Positions 1 through 9,671 of a stretch of 64,000 bases of DNA are shown here, piece by piece (within the stretch, counting starts at the first letter, position 1; every line of letters begins with the position of its first letter). Origin of the DNA: Plantago ovata (Eukaryota; Streptophyta; Magnoliopsida; Lamiales; Plantaginaceae); contig CM051455.1 in assembly GCA_028274465.1 (NCBI GenBank), forward strand, positions 47,965,351 to 48,029,350. The letters run 5' to 3'. A program made the position numbers and the translations under genes. Below the pieces are notes generated by a model that worked only from the letters and a program-made list of their open reading frames with translations, did no database searches and had not been told where the DNA came from.

Positions 1-423
1 CATACCGATTCCCATCCCACCGCCACCCCAGGCCTTTCAACCCCCACCCCCTCTCAACCCAGAAATTCAAATCCCTCAACACACGAACTCGGAGCTTCAA
101 CTTCAGTCCGAATTTTCAGCCATAATCTTAAACCAGACGGAAGGGATCCTAAAAAGAATAGAAAAGATGAGTGCAAACGAGTACAACATCCCGGACTTAT
201 GCACGGATCCATTCATCTTTCCGTTGTTGAAAACGACGACTTCAGTGTCAATGAGCTACGAGATTTGCAAAGTGGAGAACATTCTGGGCGCTCACGTGAA
301 TCACAGGATCAAGATAGAGCCAATCTCAAGCGGGATAATACCACCAGTGACACCACTCAAGATTCAAAGAAACGAAGAAGACAGGGAGACCAAACACAAA
401 TGGAAACCACACCCAGAAATTGA
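1..423 (+). CDS. LINE A ORF1 C-terminal part (gag-like RNA-binding protein, partial)
   Basis: Frame 1 is open from the first base to a TGA at 421-423. The visible 140 residues are rich in Pro, Ser and Thr at first, then charged, with a basic patch (KKRRRQ) near the C-terminus. No zinc knuckle is visible, but the upstream part is missing. It stops 10 bases before the ATG of the endonuclease ORF, which is the ORF1/ORF2 spacing expected of a LINE. The assignment as ORF1 rests on position and composition, not on a recognised domain. Confidence 0.6.
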   Translation, partial: HTDSHPTATPGLSTPTPSQPRNSNPSTHELGASTSVRIFSHNLKPDGRDPKKNRKDECKRVQHPGLMHGSIHLSVVENDDFSVNELRDLQSGEHSGRSRESQDQDRANLKRDNTTSDTTQDSKKRRRQGDQTQMETTPRN

Positions 424-433
424 TTTCGGATTA

Positions 434-1342
434 ATGAAGATACTAGCATGGAATGTCAGAGGAGTTGGAAAGCCAGAGTTTCTCAGAGAGTTAGAAGAAT
501 TACTGGGTGAATTGCGCCCAATGTTAACACTTTTGTTTGATACAAGAGCAAGTGCCCGGATCTCGGAACCAATGATCAAGCATCTTAAGGTGGAGAATTA
601 CAAAATTATTCCACCACCTCAGGAGAATCCCCAGTCAGGAGGCTTCTGGATGCTTTGGGATCACAGACAGTTGAAGATGTGCTCAACACAGGTGTCAGAT
701 AGAATTGTCAATGCTAAAGTCTTAGTCAACACGTTCAACAGAGAGCTGAATGTCACAACAGTGTATAACCCCCCACAAGTGACTAGACAAAATCAGGTAT
801 GGAATGACTTACAACTACTCTCTGCGCAAATTAATACTGAATGGGTAGTTTGTGGTGATTTTAATTCGTATCTTCATCCTTATGAAAAACTAGGAGGAAA
901 TAGACCTGACTGGAATCGTATGAATAAGTTTAGAAATTGCATGTTGAATTGCGGTTTAGATGACTTAGGGTTTTGTGGACCTTTATACACTTGGTCAAAT
1001 AGACAGTTTGGTCCTTCTTTTATATGTGAAAGATTAGATAGAGCCTGTGCAAATAACAAGTGGTTTACTAGCTTCCCAAATACAATAGTTAGAAATATCC
1101 CCACTACTACTTCAGATCACACCCTTTTACTCATTGATACCAGAACCAATTGTCACAACCCTAAAAGACGTTTTAGATTTGAGAATGCCTGGCAACAGAA
1201 TGATGTCTTTAAAGAAAACCTTCAAACACTTTGGAATAAGGAAATCACTATAAATAGAAACTCCTTTTCTCATTTCTGCACCTCTTTGGCTGAACTTGCT
1301 CCTAAGTGGCCTCTGGCAACTCTTAAAGACCTTAAAAGATGA
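434..1342 (+). CDS. LINE A ORF2, endonuclease domain (frameshifted from RT)
   Basis: The ATG at 434 starts a protein beginning MKILAWNVRGVG, the usual start of plant LINE ORF2. It is an exonuclease-endonuclease-phosphatase fold that nicks target DNA to prime reverse transcription. Visible motifs are NVRG near residue 7, CGDFN near 140, LDR near 200 and TSDHTLLL near 230. The frame stops at 1340-1342 while the RT frame is already open from about 1296, so a single indel between them breaks ORF2. Longer open reading from 167 exists but overlaps ORF1 and is not needed. Confidence 0.85.
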   Translation: MKILAWNVRGVGKPEFLRELEELLGELRPMLTLLFDTRASARISEPMIKHLKVENYKIIPPPQENPQSGGFWMLWDHRQLKMCSTQVSDRIVNAKVLVNTFNRELNVTTVYNPPQVTRQNQVWNDLQLLSAQINTEWVVCGDFNSYLHPYEKLGGNRPDWNRMNKFRNCMLNCGLDDLGFCGPLYTWSNRQFGPSFICERLDRACANNKWFTSFPNTIVRNIPTTTSDHTLLLIDTRTNCHNPKRRFRFENAWQQNDVFKENLQTLWNKEITINRNSFSHFCTSLAELAPKWPLATLKDLKR

Positions 1343-4300
1343 AATAAAAAAAAGTAAAGATCTTCTTATGAACATTAACCTTAAATTACCCCTTAACCCA
1401 AACTTATATGGTCAGATGGAAACAAATCTAAGAAACTATATCAATAAACTTAGAACTCAAAAAATAATTTACTGGGCCCAAAGATCAAAAAATAATTGGA
1501 TAAAGTTTGGAGATGCTAACACAAAGTATTTCCATGCTTATGCCACCAATCAAAAAAGGAAAAATTTCATTCATGGCATCATGGATGATAATAATAACTG
1601 GATAACAGATAGAGATACTTTGACTGATACTTTTAACCACTTTTTTAAAACTCAAAGTACTAAACAGAATACTAATCTGAACCCCTTCCTAAATCTGAAC
1701 TTACCAACTATTAATGATTCAGACCTTCACATTCTAACAAAAGAAGTTGATGATGAAGAAATCTGGTTTGCCCTAAAAGGAATTGGCCCTGATAAGGCCC
1801 CGGGCCCGGATGGTCTTAATGCTTTTTTTTACCAGAATAATTGGAACCTTATTGGAGGTCAAATTAATCAAATTATCAAAACCTTTTTCAATACAGGAAC
1901 CATGCCTGAAAATTTTAACCAGACCCTAATAGTTTTAATTCCTAAAAGACCCAACCCAAAGCTAGTTTCTCACTTTAGACCAATAAGCCTTTGTAATGTG
2001 GTGTATAAAATAATCTCTAAAATCTTAGTCAATAGACTCAGGCCTTATCTCAGCAAGATTATATCTCCTTACCAAAATGCTTTTGTGCCAGGAAGACAAA
2101 TTTCTGATAATGTTCTCCTTGCTCATGAACTTTTACATACTATGAATAGGAAAACTAAATCCAAACAATTTTATATGGCTTTAAAATTAGATGTAGAAAA
2201 GGCCTATGACAGATTAGAATGGGATTTTATTATTTTAGCCTTAAGGAAATTCAACTTCCCTCACAAGTTAATTGATTGGATTCAAGAGTGTATCCAGTCA
2301 GTTACTTATCAAGTGATAGTTAATAATAATACTTCTCAAGGCTGGAAACCCTCAAGAGGTATAAGACAAGGGGATCCCCTATCCCCTTATCTGTTTATAT
2401 TAGCACAAGAGCTCTTCATCCATTACATTATTAACCAAGAAAGAATAGGAGATTTTAAAGCCTTAAAATCAAGTCAAAATGGACCTAAAATTCCCATTCT
2501 TTGCTTTGCAGATGATTGCATGATCTTCTGCAAAGCAACCAAGAGCTCTGTAAAAGGAATTCAACATGCCTTAAATACTTATGCAACTGCTTCTGGCCAG
2601 AAAATCTGTTGGGAAAAATCTAGAATTCTTTTCTCACCAAATGCTTCAACTAATAGAAAGCAAAAAATCCTACAGACACTAGGAGTAACTGGAAATAAAA
2701 GGCTGGATAGATATTTAGGCCTTCCCTTCTTGTTTGGCAAGAAAAAAAATGATTTATTTGATCATGTTGTGGATAGAGTTATTGGAAAAATAGACATTTG
2801 GTACTCAAAGTATCTCTCTTATGCTGGAAGAGCTACCCTAATCTCAGCAGTGACTAATACCATCCCTTCTTATTGTATGCAAATAGCAAAAGTTCCAACA
2901 ACCTGTATTGATAAGATAAACTCCTGCAACAAAAACTTCTTATGGAATGCTACTAAGGATTCTAAGAAAAAGGCAAGAATTAACTGGAATACTGTGTGTT
3001 TACCAAAAATTCAAGGAGGATTGGGTATAAGGAATTTAGAAAACATGAACAAAGCCTTCCAACTGAAATTAGCTTGGAAACTTCTGACAAAAGAGAATAG
3101 CCTTTGGGAGCAAGTCCTTAGAAATAAATACTACCCTAGCTCTTCCTTTTTAGAAGCTAATAGCAATTCCAACCATAGCTGGCTTTGGAAAACTTTACTT
3201 AAACATAGAGACACGCTCAAAGAAGGTATTTCCTGGGAATTAGGTTCAGGTACTCTAACAAAATTCTGGACAGACAAATGGTTGAATAATAAAAAATTAG
3301 AAGACTATGTTCTCTGGTGTAACAAGGATGAAAAGGTGGATGATTATGCAAGTAATGGTACCTGGAATATCATTAAACTCCAACAAGTGCTGCATCAAGA
3401 TTTAGTTGATGAAATTCTAGCCTGGCCACCACCCCAAGGAAACCACCAAGATAATATAATTTGGAATGAAAACAGCAATGGAGTTTTTACTGTTAAAAGT
3501 GCCTACAACATGATAACTAAACCAACACTTCCCCATCTCCCTTGGAAGAAGCTCTGGAATCTAAATCTCTTTCCAAGAATTAAATTCTTTCTTTGGACAA
3601 CAATCTATGATAGACTACCTACAGCTAAAAGACTTCATAAACAGCAGATCATAGACAGCCCAAACTGCTCCCTTTGTAATCAAGAAGTGGAAACTTTGGA
3701 ACACCTCTTTTTCACTTGCTCAAGGTTCTCTGACCTTAGGAATAATATCCTCCCGGCACACGTGCAGCACTCTATTATTTCTCTAATATTCCAGGAAAAC
3801 TCAAATAATCCGGCCCAGTTAGTTTTGCTTAATTGTTTTTGGATTATTTGGAATGCAAGAAATGCTTTTCTTTTTGCTCAGAAACCAATCTCTTGTAATC
3901 TACTCAGGAAAGAATTACACAAGTTGTCCACAGACACCTTTTTTGCAGGTAAGATTCGTCAAGAGGACATGGTAAGTATTAAAATCCCCTGCACCTGGCA
4001 GAAACCACCTCAACACTTCGTGTGTTTGAATACTGATGGCTCGGTAAGACTGAAAAATGGCAATGCAGGAATAGGATGTGTCATTAGAGACACTCAAGGT
4101 CATCTTATAATAGCGCTTTCGGCCTCTATTGGAAAAACAACCAATAATATGGCAGAACTCTTAGCAATCAAAGTTGGCTTAATTCTCTGTCATGCACTTA
4201 ATTTACCAAAAATTATTCTACAAACCGACTCACAATATGCGTTTAATTGCTTAAACAGGGAGAGTCAAGCAGCATGGCAGCACAAAGCTTTGATAAGGGA

Positions 4301-4520
4301 CATTGAAGAATTGAAGGAAGGCAGAACAGTGGAAGCAAATTTTACCTTTCGAGAAGGAAACAATGTAGCAGATACGTTAGCAAAAAATGGCAGCCAAAAC
4401 AGAAGAACAAGTCGGAGTTCAACTATTTTTCAAAGTTCAATAGTTGATCTTAATATTTGTAATAATTCAGATTTCCTTTCTATGCTTTCTCCGGATATTT
4501 ATGATAAAAAAAAAACTTGA
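1296..4520 (+). CDS. LINE A ORF2, reverse transcriptase, zf-RVT and RNase H
   Basis: About 1,070 codons stay open. In order: a linker with the motif FGDANTKYFH; the RT fingers motif DKAPGPDG; palm motifs KLDVEKAYD and RQGDPLSPYLF; the catalytic box CFADDCMIF near residue 405; a zf-RVT-like segment with two CxxC-type cysteine pairs (CSLC, then HLFFTC); and a C-terminal RNase H with acidic residues in NTDGS, MAELLA, QTDSQ and VADTLA. All key RT and RNase H residues seem present. The start at 1296 is only where the frame opens (TTG); the real protein would be a fusion with the upstream endonuclease. The last codons run through the poly(A) tail, so the stop at 4518-4520 may be in flanking DNA. 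Confidence 0.9.
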   Translation: MLLSGLWQLLKTLKDEIKKSKDLLMNINLKLPLNPNLYGQMETNLRNYINKLRTQKIIYWAQRSKNNWIKFGDANTKYFHAYATNQKRKNFIHGIMDDNNNWITDRDTLTDTFNHFFKTQSTKQNTNLNPFLNLNLPTINDSDLHILTKEVDDEEIWFALKGIGPDKAPGPDGLNAFFYQNNWNLIGGQINQIIKTFFNTGTMPENFNQTLIVLIPKRPNPKLVSHFRPISLCNVVYKIISKILVNRLRPYLSKIISPYQNAFVPGRQISDNVLLAHELLHTMNRKTKSKQFYMALKLDVEKAYDRLEWDFIILALRKFNFPHKLIDWIQECIQSVTYQVIVNNNTSQGWKPSRGIRQGDPLSPYLFILAQELFIHYIINQERIGDFKALKSSQNGPKIPILCFADDCMIFCKATKSSVKGIQHALNTYATASGQKICWEKSRILFSPNASTNRKQKILQTLGVTGNKRLDRYLGLPFLFGKKKNDLFDHVVDRVIGKIDIWYSKYLSYAGRATLISAVTNTIPSYCMQIAKVPTTCIDKINSCNKNFLWNATKDSKKKARINWNTVCLPKIQGGLGIRNLENMNKAFQLKLAWKLLTKENSLWEQVLRNKYYPSSSFLEANSNSNHSWLWKTLLKHRDTLKEGISWELGSGTLTKFWTDKWLNNKKLEDYVLWCNKDEKVDDYASNGTWNIIKLQQVLHQDLVDEILAWPPPQGNHQDNIIWNENSNGVFTVKSAYNMITKPTLPHLPWKKLWNLNLFPRIKFFLWTTIYDRLPTAKRLHKQQIIDSPNCSLCNQEVETLEHLFFTCSRFSDLRNNILPAHVQHSIISLIFQENSNNPAQLVLLNCFWIIWNARNAFLFAQKPISCNLLRKELHKLSTDTFFAGKIRQEDMVSIKIPCTWQKPPQHFVCLNTDGSVRLKNGNAGIGCVIRDTQGHLIIALSASIGKTTNNMAELLAIKVGLILCHALNLPKIILQTDSQYAFNCLNRESQAAWQHKALIRDIEELKEGRTVEANFTFREGNNVADTLAKNGSQNRRTSRSSTIFQSSIVDLNICNNSDFLSMLSPDIYDKKKT

Positions 4521-5381
4521 GCACACATTTAATAACAGAGTAACAACAACATGCCAAAAACATTAATAAAAAAGTGCATACATGACATCAGGGCCATGAG
4601 ACTTAAAAGGGTACATATTAAAAAGTGTTTCTTTTACCTCATTTGGAGTGTATACTCGACAAAGCTCCTGATTGGTGTGCGCATCTACTGTCCTGTTCAT
4701 AGTCTTAATCACATCATCCAGCTCCTCCCGACTTGGCCTCCTATAATGGAAAATTTTATGATACTGGTCCTGAACAACCTGCCCCATATCCACCTTATCA
4801 TCACAGACCATCCCCTGAGAATTTTTTAGACCACGATCTCATTTCTGGCAGCTCGTTTAGTAGCCTGAGAATGGAAAAACCTGGTATTACGATCCCCCTC
4901 AGCGAGCCATTAGTCTTTGCTTGCTGCTTCCATATCAATTCCTTGTTATTTAACTCGTGCTCTAGCTCACGCCTCAACTCATTCTCTTTGTGTTTTCGAA
5001 CATAATCAAAAGGCACCCGTTGAAGCTTTTCTAAAGACCGCTTAAGCTGCTTCACTTTATCCGAACAACCCCAAACTCCCTCTTTCCCCAGTTCATCAAA
5101 CCCATCCGACAGTTGTTAAGAGTTGTACCCGTTTCCAACTCATTCGGCCAGGACTCACGAATAGCATTCTCACAATCAGAAGATCGAACCCAAACTACTT
5201 CAAATCTAAAACAACACCTATTATACATGTACCGACGAGCCGGTATCCCATGCAACCTGAGTAACAATGGTAAATGATCAGAATTGCGTGCAGAGAGATG
5301 AGACACACATGCCACCGAAAACAGATCAACAAAACCCCAATCTGTAACGACACACATGCCACAAAACCACAATTTCAACAC
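4515..5381 (-). mobile_element. LINE B fragment, decayed, interrupted by LINE A
   Basis: On the minus strand, 5381 to about 5050 translates as an endonuclease C-terminus (SDHLPLLL, then RFEVVW), 5055-4801 as the linker (ELIWKQQAK), and 4811-4551 as the start of RT (EEL, TPNEVKETLFNMYPFK, HGPDVMYALFY). After an in-frame stop the RT similarity (CFWHVV) runs on to the LINE A poly(A) tail at 4514. The remaining RT should therefore lie left of the window. Stops and frameshifts make it a pseudogene. It belongs to a different LINE family from LINE A. Confidence 0.8.
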
Positions 5382-5422
5382 CTACTATGGCATTTAAACG
5401 TACGTCCAAAATGATAAAATGA

Positions 5423-5680
5423 TACTCCCTCTGTCCTGTCGTAAGTTTAACATTTTGTTTTGTTGACTTTTTCGAAAGTCGATATGATCGCAAATTAATT
5501 TCAAACCATACGATAAAAATAATTTAAAATATTATGTTATAAAATTAGTATATTTTTATTTTTATAATATAAAGTTTTTAATTATTTTTCTTATACATTT
5601 TAGGATTATTTGAGATCCAATCGAAAAAAAAAATCAATAAAGTAATTTTTTTTAAACTTATGTGGCAGGACGGAGGAGTA
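5423..5680. mobile_element. Stowaway-type MITE with TA duplication
   Basis: The left end ctccctctgtcc (5425) and the right end ggacggaggag (to 5678) are imperfect inverted repeats of the CTCCCTCCGTCC type, flanked by TA on both sides. About 254 bp long, AT-rich, with no coding capacity. The end sequence, TA target and size fit Stowaway elements moved by Tc1/mariner transposases. Mismatches between the ends suggest an old copy. Confidence 0.85.
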
Positions 5681-6081
5681 CAACTTTAGTTTAAAAAAAT
5701 AAAATTATTAAATGGAGAGTAAAAATTTCGTAGTCTGTAGTATAGAAGTAAATAAATACGCTAGTACTACTTCGTATCGAGTACGAGTATCGATTCAATT
5801 GTTGGCGTCTCCAACATTACCAAATTGGAGGATATTACAATCAAATTAATTACCCGAAATTAAGAAGTACTAGTAGTGTATACCAATTAAAATGAGCCGA
5901 GAAGCAGGGGAACATAGCCCGCGATCTTGAAATAACAGAACCAAAACAGATTACATTTACCCGCGCTCATAATATCACAATTGGTATTGAATTAGTTACA
6001 GATTTTTGATCCAGGCGGTTATCTAATTACATACATACATATCTAGAGATAATTTGCTTTGCTTTGCTTTGCTTTACGGTT
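5681..6081. other. Upstream region of the small membrane-protein gene
   Basis: AT-rich non-coding DNA. It holds a short tandem run of gctttgctttgcttt just before the TATA box at 6082. No transposon or reading frame recognised. Probably promoter DNA of the gene starting at 6139. Confidence 0.4.
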
Positions 6082-6088
6082 TATAAAT
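6082..6088 (+). promoter_or_regulatory. TATA box
   Basis: The sequence ttataaatag lies about 30 bases upstream of a pyrimidine-rich CT stretch (6110-6137) that probably contains the transcription start, and 57 bases upstream of the ATG at 6139. Spacing fits a plant RNA polymerase II core promoter. Confidence 0.55.
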
Positions 6089-6138
6089 AGTGACATTAGT
6101 CCTTTACAATTCTAATCTTCTCATTCTCTCTCTCTCTA

Positions 6139-6417
6139 ATGGCAGACTGGTGGTGGATAATTGTAGCTGTCCTTGTTGTGTGCGGGATTCTGCTGTGCTG
6201 TGTTTGTTTCACTCCGTGGTATGAACCAATCAACTATTTGCTCGGATTTGCAGTACTTCTGATGTGGTGGTGGTCTGGTGGTCATGTTGGTACTACTACT
6301 AGTCTCCTCGGTCTCCATGGTGGTCATGATGATGCTATCCATGCATCTGCTCCTGATGAAGAATGCGGTGGTACCACTTCAATTGCTCCTCCTGATGAAG
6401 ATTCACCTACCAACTGA
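6139..6417 (+). CDS. Small Trp/Cys-rich membrane protein, family unknown
   Basis: A 92-residue protein, not recognised. It begins MADWWWIIV and has a strongly hydrophobic first half: one clear membrane segment at about residues 5-24 with a Cys cluster (CGILLCCVC), then a second Trp-rich hydrophobic stretch near 31-46 ending in WWWSGG. The tail is polar and acidic with His, Asp and Pro and is probably outside the membrane. The start has good context (taATGGc) after a CT-rich leader. A TATA box lies upstream, two stops (TGATGA) end it, and an AATAAA follows at 6604, so it looks like a real single-exon gene. The first residues recall the MADW start of DUF3339 proteins, but the rest of that family's pattern is missing. 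Confidence 0.5.
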   Translation: MADWWWIIVAVLVVCGILLCCVCFTPWYEPINYLLGFAVLLMWWWSGGHVGTTTSLLGLHGGHDDAIHASAPDEECGGTTSIAPPDEDSPTN

Positions 6418-6603
6418 TGAACATCCGATCGATCGATCCATCAATTTCCGAATTAGGTGAATACAAGCGTACGTACACATATGGCTAGACTAACTTCGGA
6501 TAGATTGAAATGCAGCAGTTCAATTCATTTCTTCTTCACGCATCTGTTGTAATTCGAATATTGTACTGCAGCTAGTCTCTGTTTCGATCCATTAATTCTG
6601 ATG

Positions 6604-6609
6604 AATAAA
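6604..6609 (+). terminator. Poly(A) signal of the small membrane-protein gene
   Basis: AATAAA within gatgaataaaatctg, about 190 bases after the stop codon, in a normal 3'UTR setting. Confidence 0.45.
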
Positions 6610-7322
6610 ATCTGTTGCAATTAGTGAATTCGCATCACATTTACCGCTTTAATTACTGTCTTTAACAATATATCGGATTGGTTCAAGTTTTGCTCAGTAA
6701 CATTGCGTATACACCGGTATAGTACTGTCAATTTACTTTTATAATTAATGCATAGTATTAATTAATGTCGATTAGCCGAGTTGTTAATCACAAGTGCCAA
6801 CTTTTCTTTAATTTTCCCCAATTTTTATACAGGCGAAACCGGCATGTAAGTTAATTTGTGTTTGTGACCTTTATATTTTGACATGGCAGTTTAATTATTA
6901 TGATCTATTTGATGAAGAAGATATGTAAAAAGTTTGTCAAATGAACTAATGGCTCGTGCAGATTGATATGTGAAAGATGTTTCCACTGCAGTGATGATGA
7001 ACTTTAGGCTGTGTTCTGGTTTTGCTACATTTTTATCAACCATGTGTATGTGTTAAAGACCGGAATAGAGAGAGATCATGTTTGTGAAGATTTCTGTTCT
7101 CATTGCTTATATTAATCAACCAAAACTTACATGAAAAGAAAAGGCCAGCACCTATATTACTACCTAAAACTCCTATTTCTTGCTCTAACAAATTTATGAA
7201 AATTGTGGATAATTACAACCAATTTGTACAGTGATGAGTCTGATGACAAGCCTTAATCTCTTACCAGTTATCATCAAACAGCCTTTATCTTCATCTGTCC
7301 GTCGATTTTGATTTAAGGGCCA
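6610..7322. other. Intergenic, nothing recognised
   Basis: AT-rich DNA with no convincing reading frame or transposon end on either strand. It ends at the proposed 3' LTR border of a Copia element. The palindrome-like gggccatgttacggccc lies across that border. Confidence 0.4.
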
Positions 7323-7797
7323 TGTTACGGCCCTATAAATTATAATACTCAATATAGATTCAAGCAAGAATTTCAGAGATCGATAGATGAAAAGAGAAGG
7401 ATTCGACGAAAGGGGTGAAATGGAGAGGAACATTAGGGAGAAACTACAAAAATGAGGTACTATTCCATCGATAAGAAATCATTACAATGAAACAGCAGAC
7501 TATATAAATAGCCGAGTTGAAATATAAACAAGCCACAAACGGTTGGAAATTAACAATATGAATTTAACCTAAATGCAGGAACATGAAAAGGATAAGAATA
7601 ATTCAAACAATCCTATCTAGACTAGGAAGCTTCAAGGGTCGTTGGATGAGAGAGCCGCTTAGATGAGATCAACGTCCTTGATTAGATTGCACGAAACGAT
7701 GATGTCCTGACTTATGAGTCTTAGCTTGAAGTCTTGACTTGGTTTGACTAGCGCTCTGAGCTAAGATATGGTGCGTGAACTTGATCTGGCTAACTCA
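7323..7797 (-). repeat. 3' LTR of a Copia element
   Basis: On the minus strand a polypurine tract (aaggggagaaca) directly precedes TGAGTTAGCC at 7797. The unit ends with GTAACA at 7323, giving TG...CA ends and about 475 bp. A TATA-like tatttatatag lies inside (near 7510), followed by a T-rich region, as expected of an LTR promoter. The 5' LTR is absent, so pairing cannot be tested. Confidence 0.6.
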
Positions 7798-8640
7798 TGT
7801 TCTCCCCTTCGATCTTTAGCCAAGATGCTAGAAACAACATCGTTGCCCTTATAATTAGGGTTCTTGCTTAGATTGAGTTTGAATTTTTAATTTCCCACCA
7901 GCTAAGTCATGACAGGTCAAGAACCCAAAGTACGAAATTGTACTAAATTGGCACAGAGAAACGTCCTTGTCATTTGGTAAAACGAGCTCTTCTAATTTCA
8001 TTTGAATTTGGCTGCCACCTTTCCTCCCACTTTCCTCGTCAAGATCGCTTGACTCGCACGTTGTAGTTCATACTGTCTTGTTCTTGGTTGATGTGGCAAT
8101 AGTTGTTGTGTTCCCATTGGTTGAGAGCTTTGGCTCTTTTCTTTTAGCCTCACAAATACTCTTGCCTATCTTTTCAACCCTACTACTTTCAAAATCTTTG
8201 CACACGAGTCCAACTTCATTTATTTCTGCAGTCCTTCGTTTCTCCAATATGTTCCAATATTCCACCTTAAGAGGAACATATATATTTATTATGTTCATCT
8301 TCAGAGCTTCTAACAGATTAGAAGAAGGGAATCATTTTGTTAGCACATCTGCTAATTGCCTCTTTGTAGAAACACACTCAAGCTGCACACTACGAAGATT
8401 AGCTTTTTCTCTTATGGAGTGGCAATCCACTCCTATATGCTCTGCTCTTTCATGAAAGAATAGGATCTTTAGTTAGATTGCAAATTGATTATCACATAGT
8501 ATTATGATTGACTTGTATGTTCTTATGTTGAAGTCCTTTAACAATGTTTTCAACCGTATGATTTCACAACAATATGTGTGTGGAATGACTCTATTTCTTG
8601 TTGCAGATGATCTGTCTTTGCCACTCTAGGACTAGGACCG
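7798..8640 (-). mobile_element. Copia element internal remnant
   Basis: The stretch joins the 3' LTR through a polypurine tract at about 7798-7810 and carries the end of a Copia polyprotein at 8338-8640. About 540 bp lie between the polyprotein stop and the LTR without coding sense. Upstream parts (gag, integrase, RT) are missing, so this is a 5'-truncated relic. Confidence 0.7.
8338..8640 (-). pseudogene. Copia polyprotein, RNase H C-terminus
   Basis: Minus-strand translation, with one in-frame stop and frame changes, gives a DRSSA-like start, CEIIRLKTLLKDF, then LCDNQ..., LTKDPIL, HIGVDCHSIREK and QLADVLTK followed by a stop. This is the standard C-terminal order of Ty1/Copia RNase H, where the DNQ aspartate is catalytic. 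It cannot be expressed as it stands. Confidence 0.8.
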
Positions 8641-8820
8641 ATGCTAATCTACAACCTTTTAAAAGTGGGAGATGCGACAACGCCACTACGATGATAGACG
8701 GAAGAGAACTCAATCAGATCTTAACGGATAATATTATTGGGATGCCAATTACACACTACACATTTAGTACGTATTTTTGCATGTACTAGTTTTAAAAATT
8801 GTTAGGATTTTGGTGTTTAC

Positions 8821-9341
8821 GGTCTACTTATGGTCAAACAGCTGATCGAATTGTGTTCCGTTTTTTTTAGTCTAATTTGTTTTGTATAGAAACTAGACAT
8901 TCCTATGTAATAATAAAGTCTTGATCTTTAGAATACTTAGTAAAAATGAAATGAAAAAAGACATACAACACGTAATGAAAGTAAAAAAAGGAGAGCTACA
9001 AAGAATGAAATGAAACATAAGAAAATAGAAAAGTGAAAATTAAAAAAGAAAAATGAAAATAGTGTTGAACAAGTTCCACCCGTTGTCATGAGTCATAACG
9101 CTGCTAGGTGTTCCAATGGAGTTCCACCAAATTAATGGAACTCCGATGACAATAGTCTTAACCTGTAATTATAAGTTTAATGAAAGTTTGTTGTAAAAAT
9201 GTATGGTTTCTCCAAACTTTTCAAGTTTAGGTAGTGAAATGTAGAATGGCATAATTCATGTAGTAAAATGGAATTTGTGAAACAGGGAAGGGCATGCATA
9301 AACGGTACTACGACTGAAGAAAAGTGAAGCATCAGGTACAA
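8821..9341. repeat. Direct repeat R, copy A
   Basis: About 520 bp, A-rich, no coding capacity. It matches 11946-12291 plus 14742-14920 almost throughout, with the second copy interrupted by insertions. It ends at the Helitron border (ggtacaa). The ends are neither TG/CA nor inverted repeats, so it is not an LTR and not a DNA transposon that I recognise. Confidence 0.85.
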
Positions 9342-9349
9342 CTAATTCA

Positions 9350-9373
9350 TTAACCCGTCGATATACATCGACG
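9350..9373 (-). other. Helitron 3'-terminal hairpin
   Basis: cgtcgat (9356-9362) and atcgacg (9367-9373) form a perfect 7-bp stem with a 4-base loop, 10 bases before the TTAG end on the minus strand. This matches the hairpin-plus-CTRR arrangement that ends rolling-circle transposons. Confidence 0.65.
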
Positions 9374-9671
9374 AGCACAAAACTTTTAAGAACACACATA
9401 CCATACAAATATGGAATAATAGAATAGAAAATAATAATGATGCTAAGTCAATCTGCCAGCAAAATGTGAATAAAAAAAATTAGTTCCAAACTTCTATAAT
9501 ATTGTCTAAACTCATATCCCAAACATTGCGAAGATCCAATAATAATACAATTGTTGTTTCTCTGTGAAACTGAATATTTAGCCTAGGAACTGCAAAAAAA
9601 AAAAAAAATGGAAATCCCTGATAATAGATAATTCAAAAAAGGTGCACTAAGAAAATTATACATGATATGTA

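Larger units (their letters stand above)
1..4514 (+). mobile_element. LINE A, L1-clade retrotransposon (5' end outside window)
   Basis: The order ORF1 tail, apurinic-type endonuclease, reverse transcriptase, zinc-knuckle-like domain and RNase H is that of plant L1-clade LINEs. The element ends in an A-run at about 4505-4514. The flanking sequence beyond it is a decayed LINE of opposite orientation (LINE B), so this element is a nested insertion. The 5' end and the upstream target-site duplication lie outside the window. One frameshift separates endonuclease and RT, so the copy is nearly intact but probably not autonomous. Confidence 0.92.

Noticed and set aside
4733-5005. Plus-strand frame over LINE B
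   Set aside because: Complement of the antisense LINE; no independent support.
6139-6417. Assignment of the small protein to DUF3339
   Set aside because: Only the first residues resemble that family; its conserved central motif is absent.
8078-8455. 125-residue plus-strand frame
   Set aside because: It is the complement of the Copia RNase H remnant.
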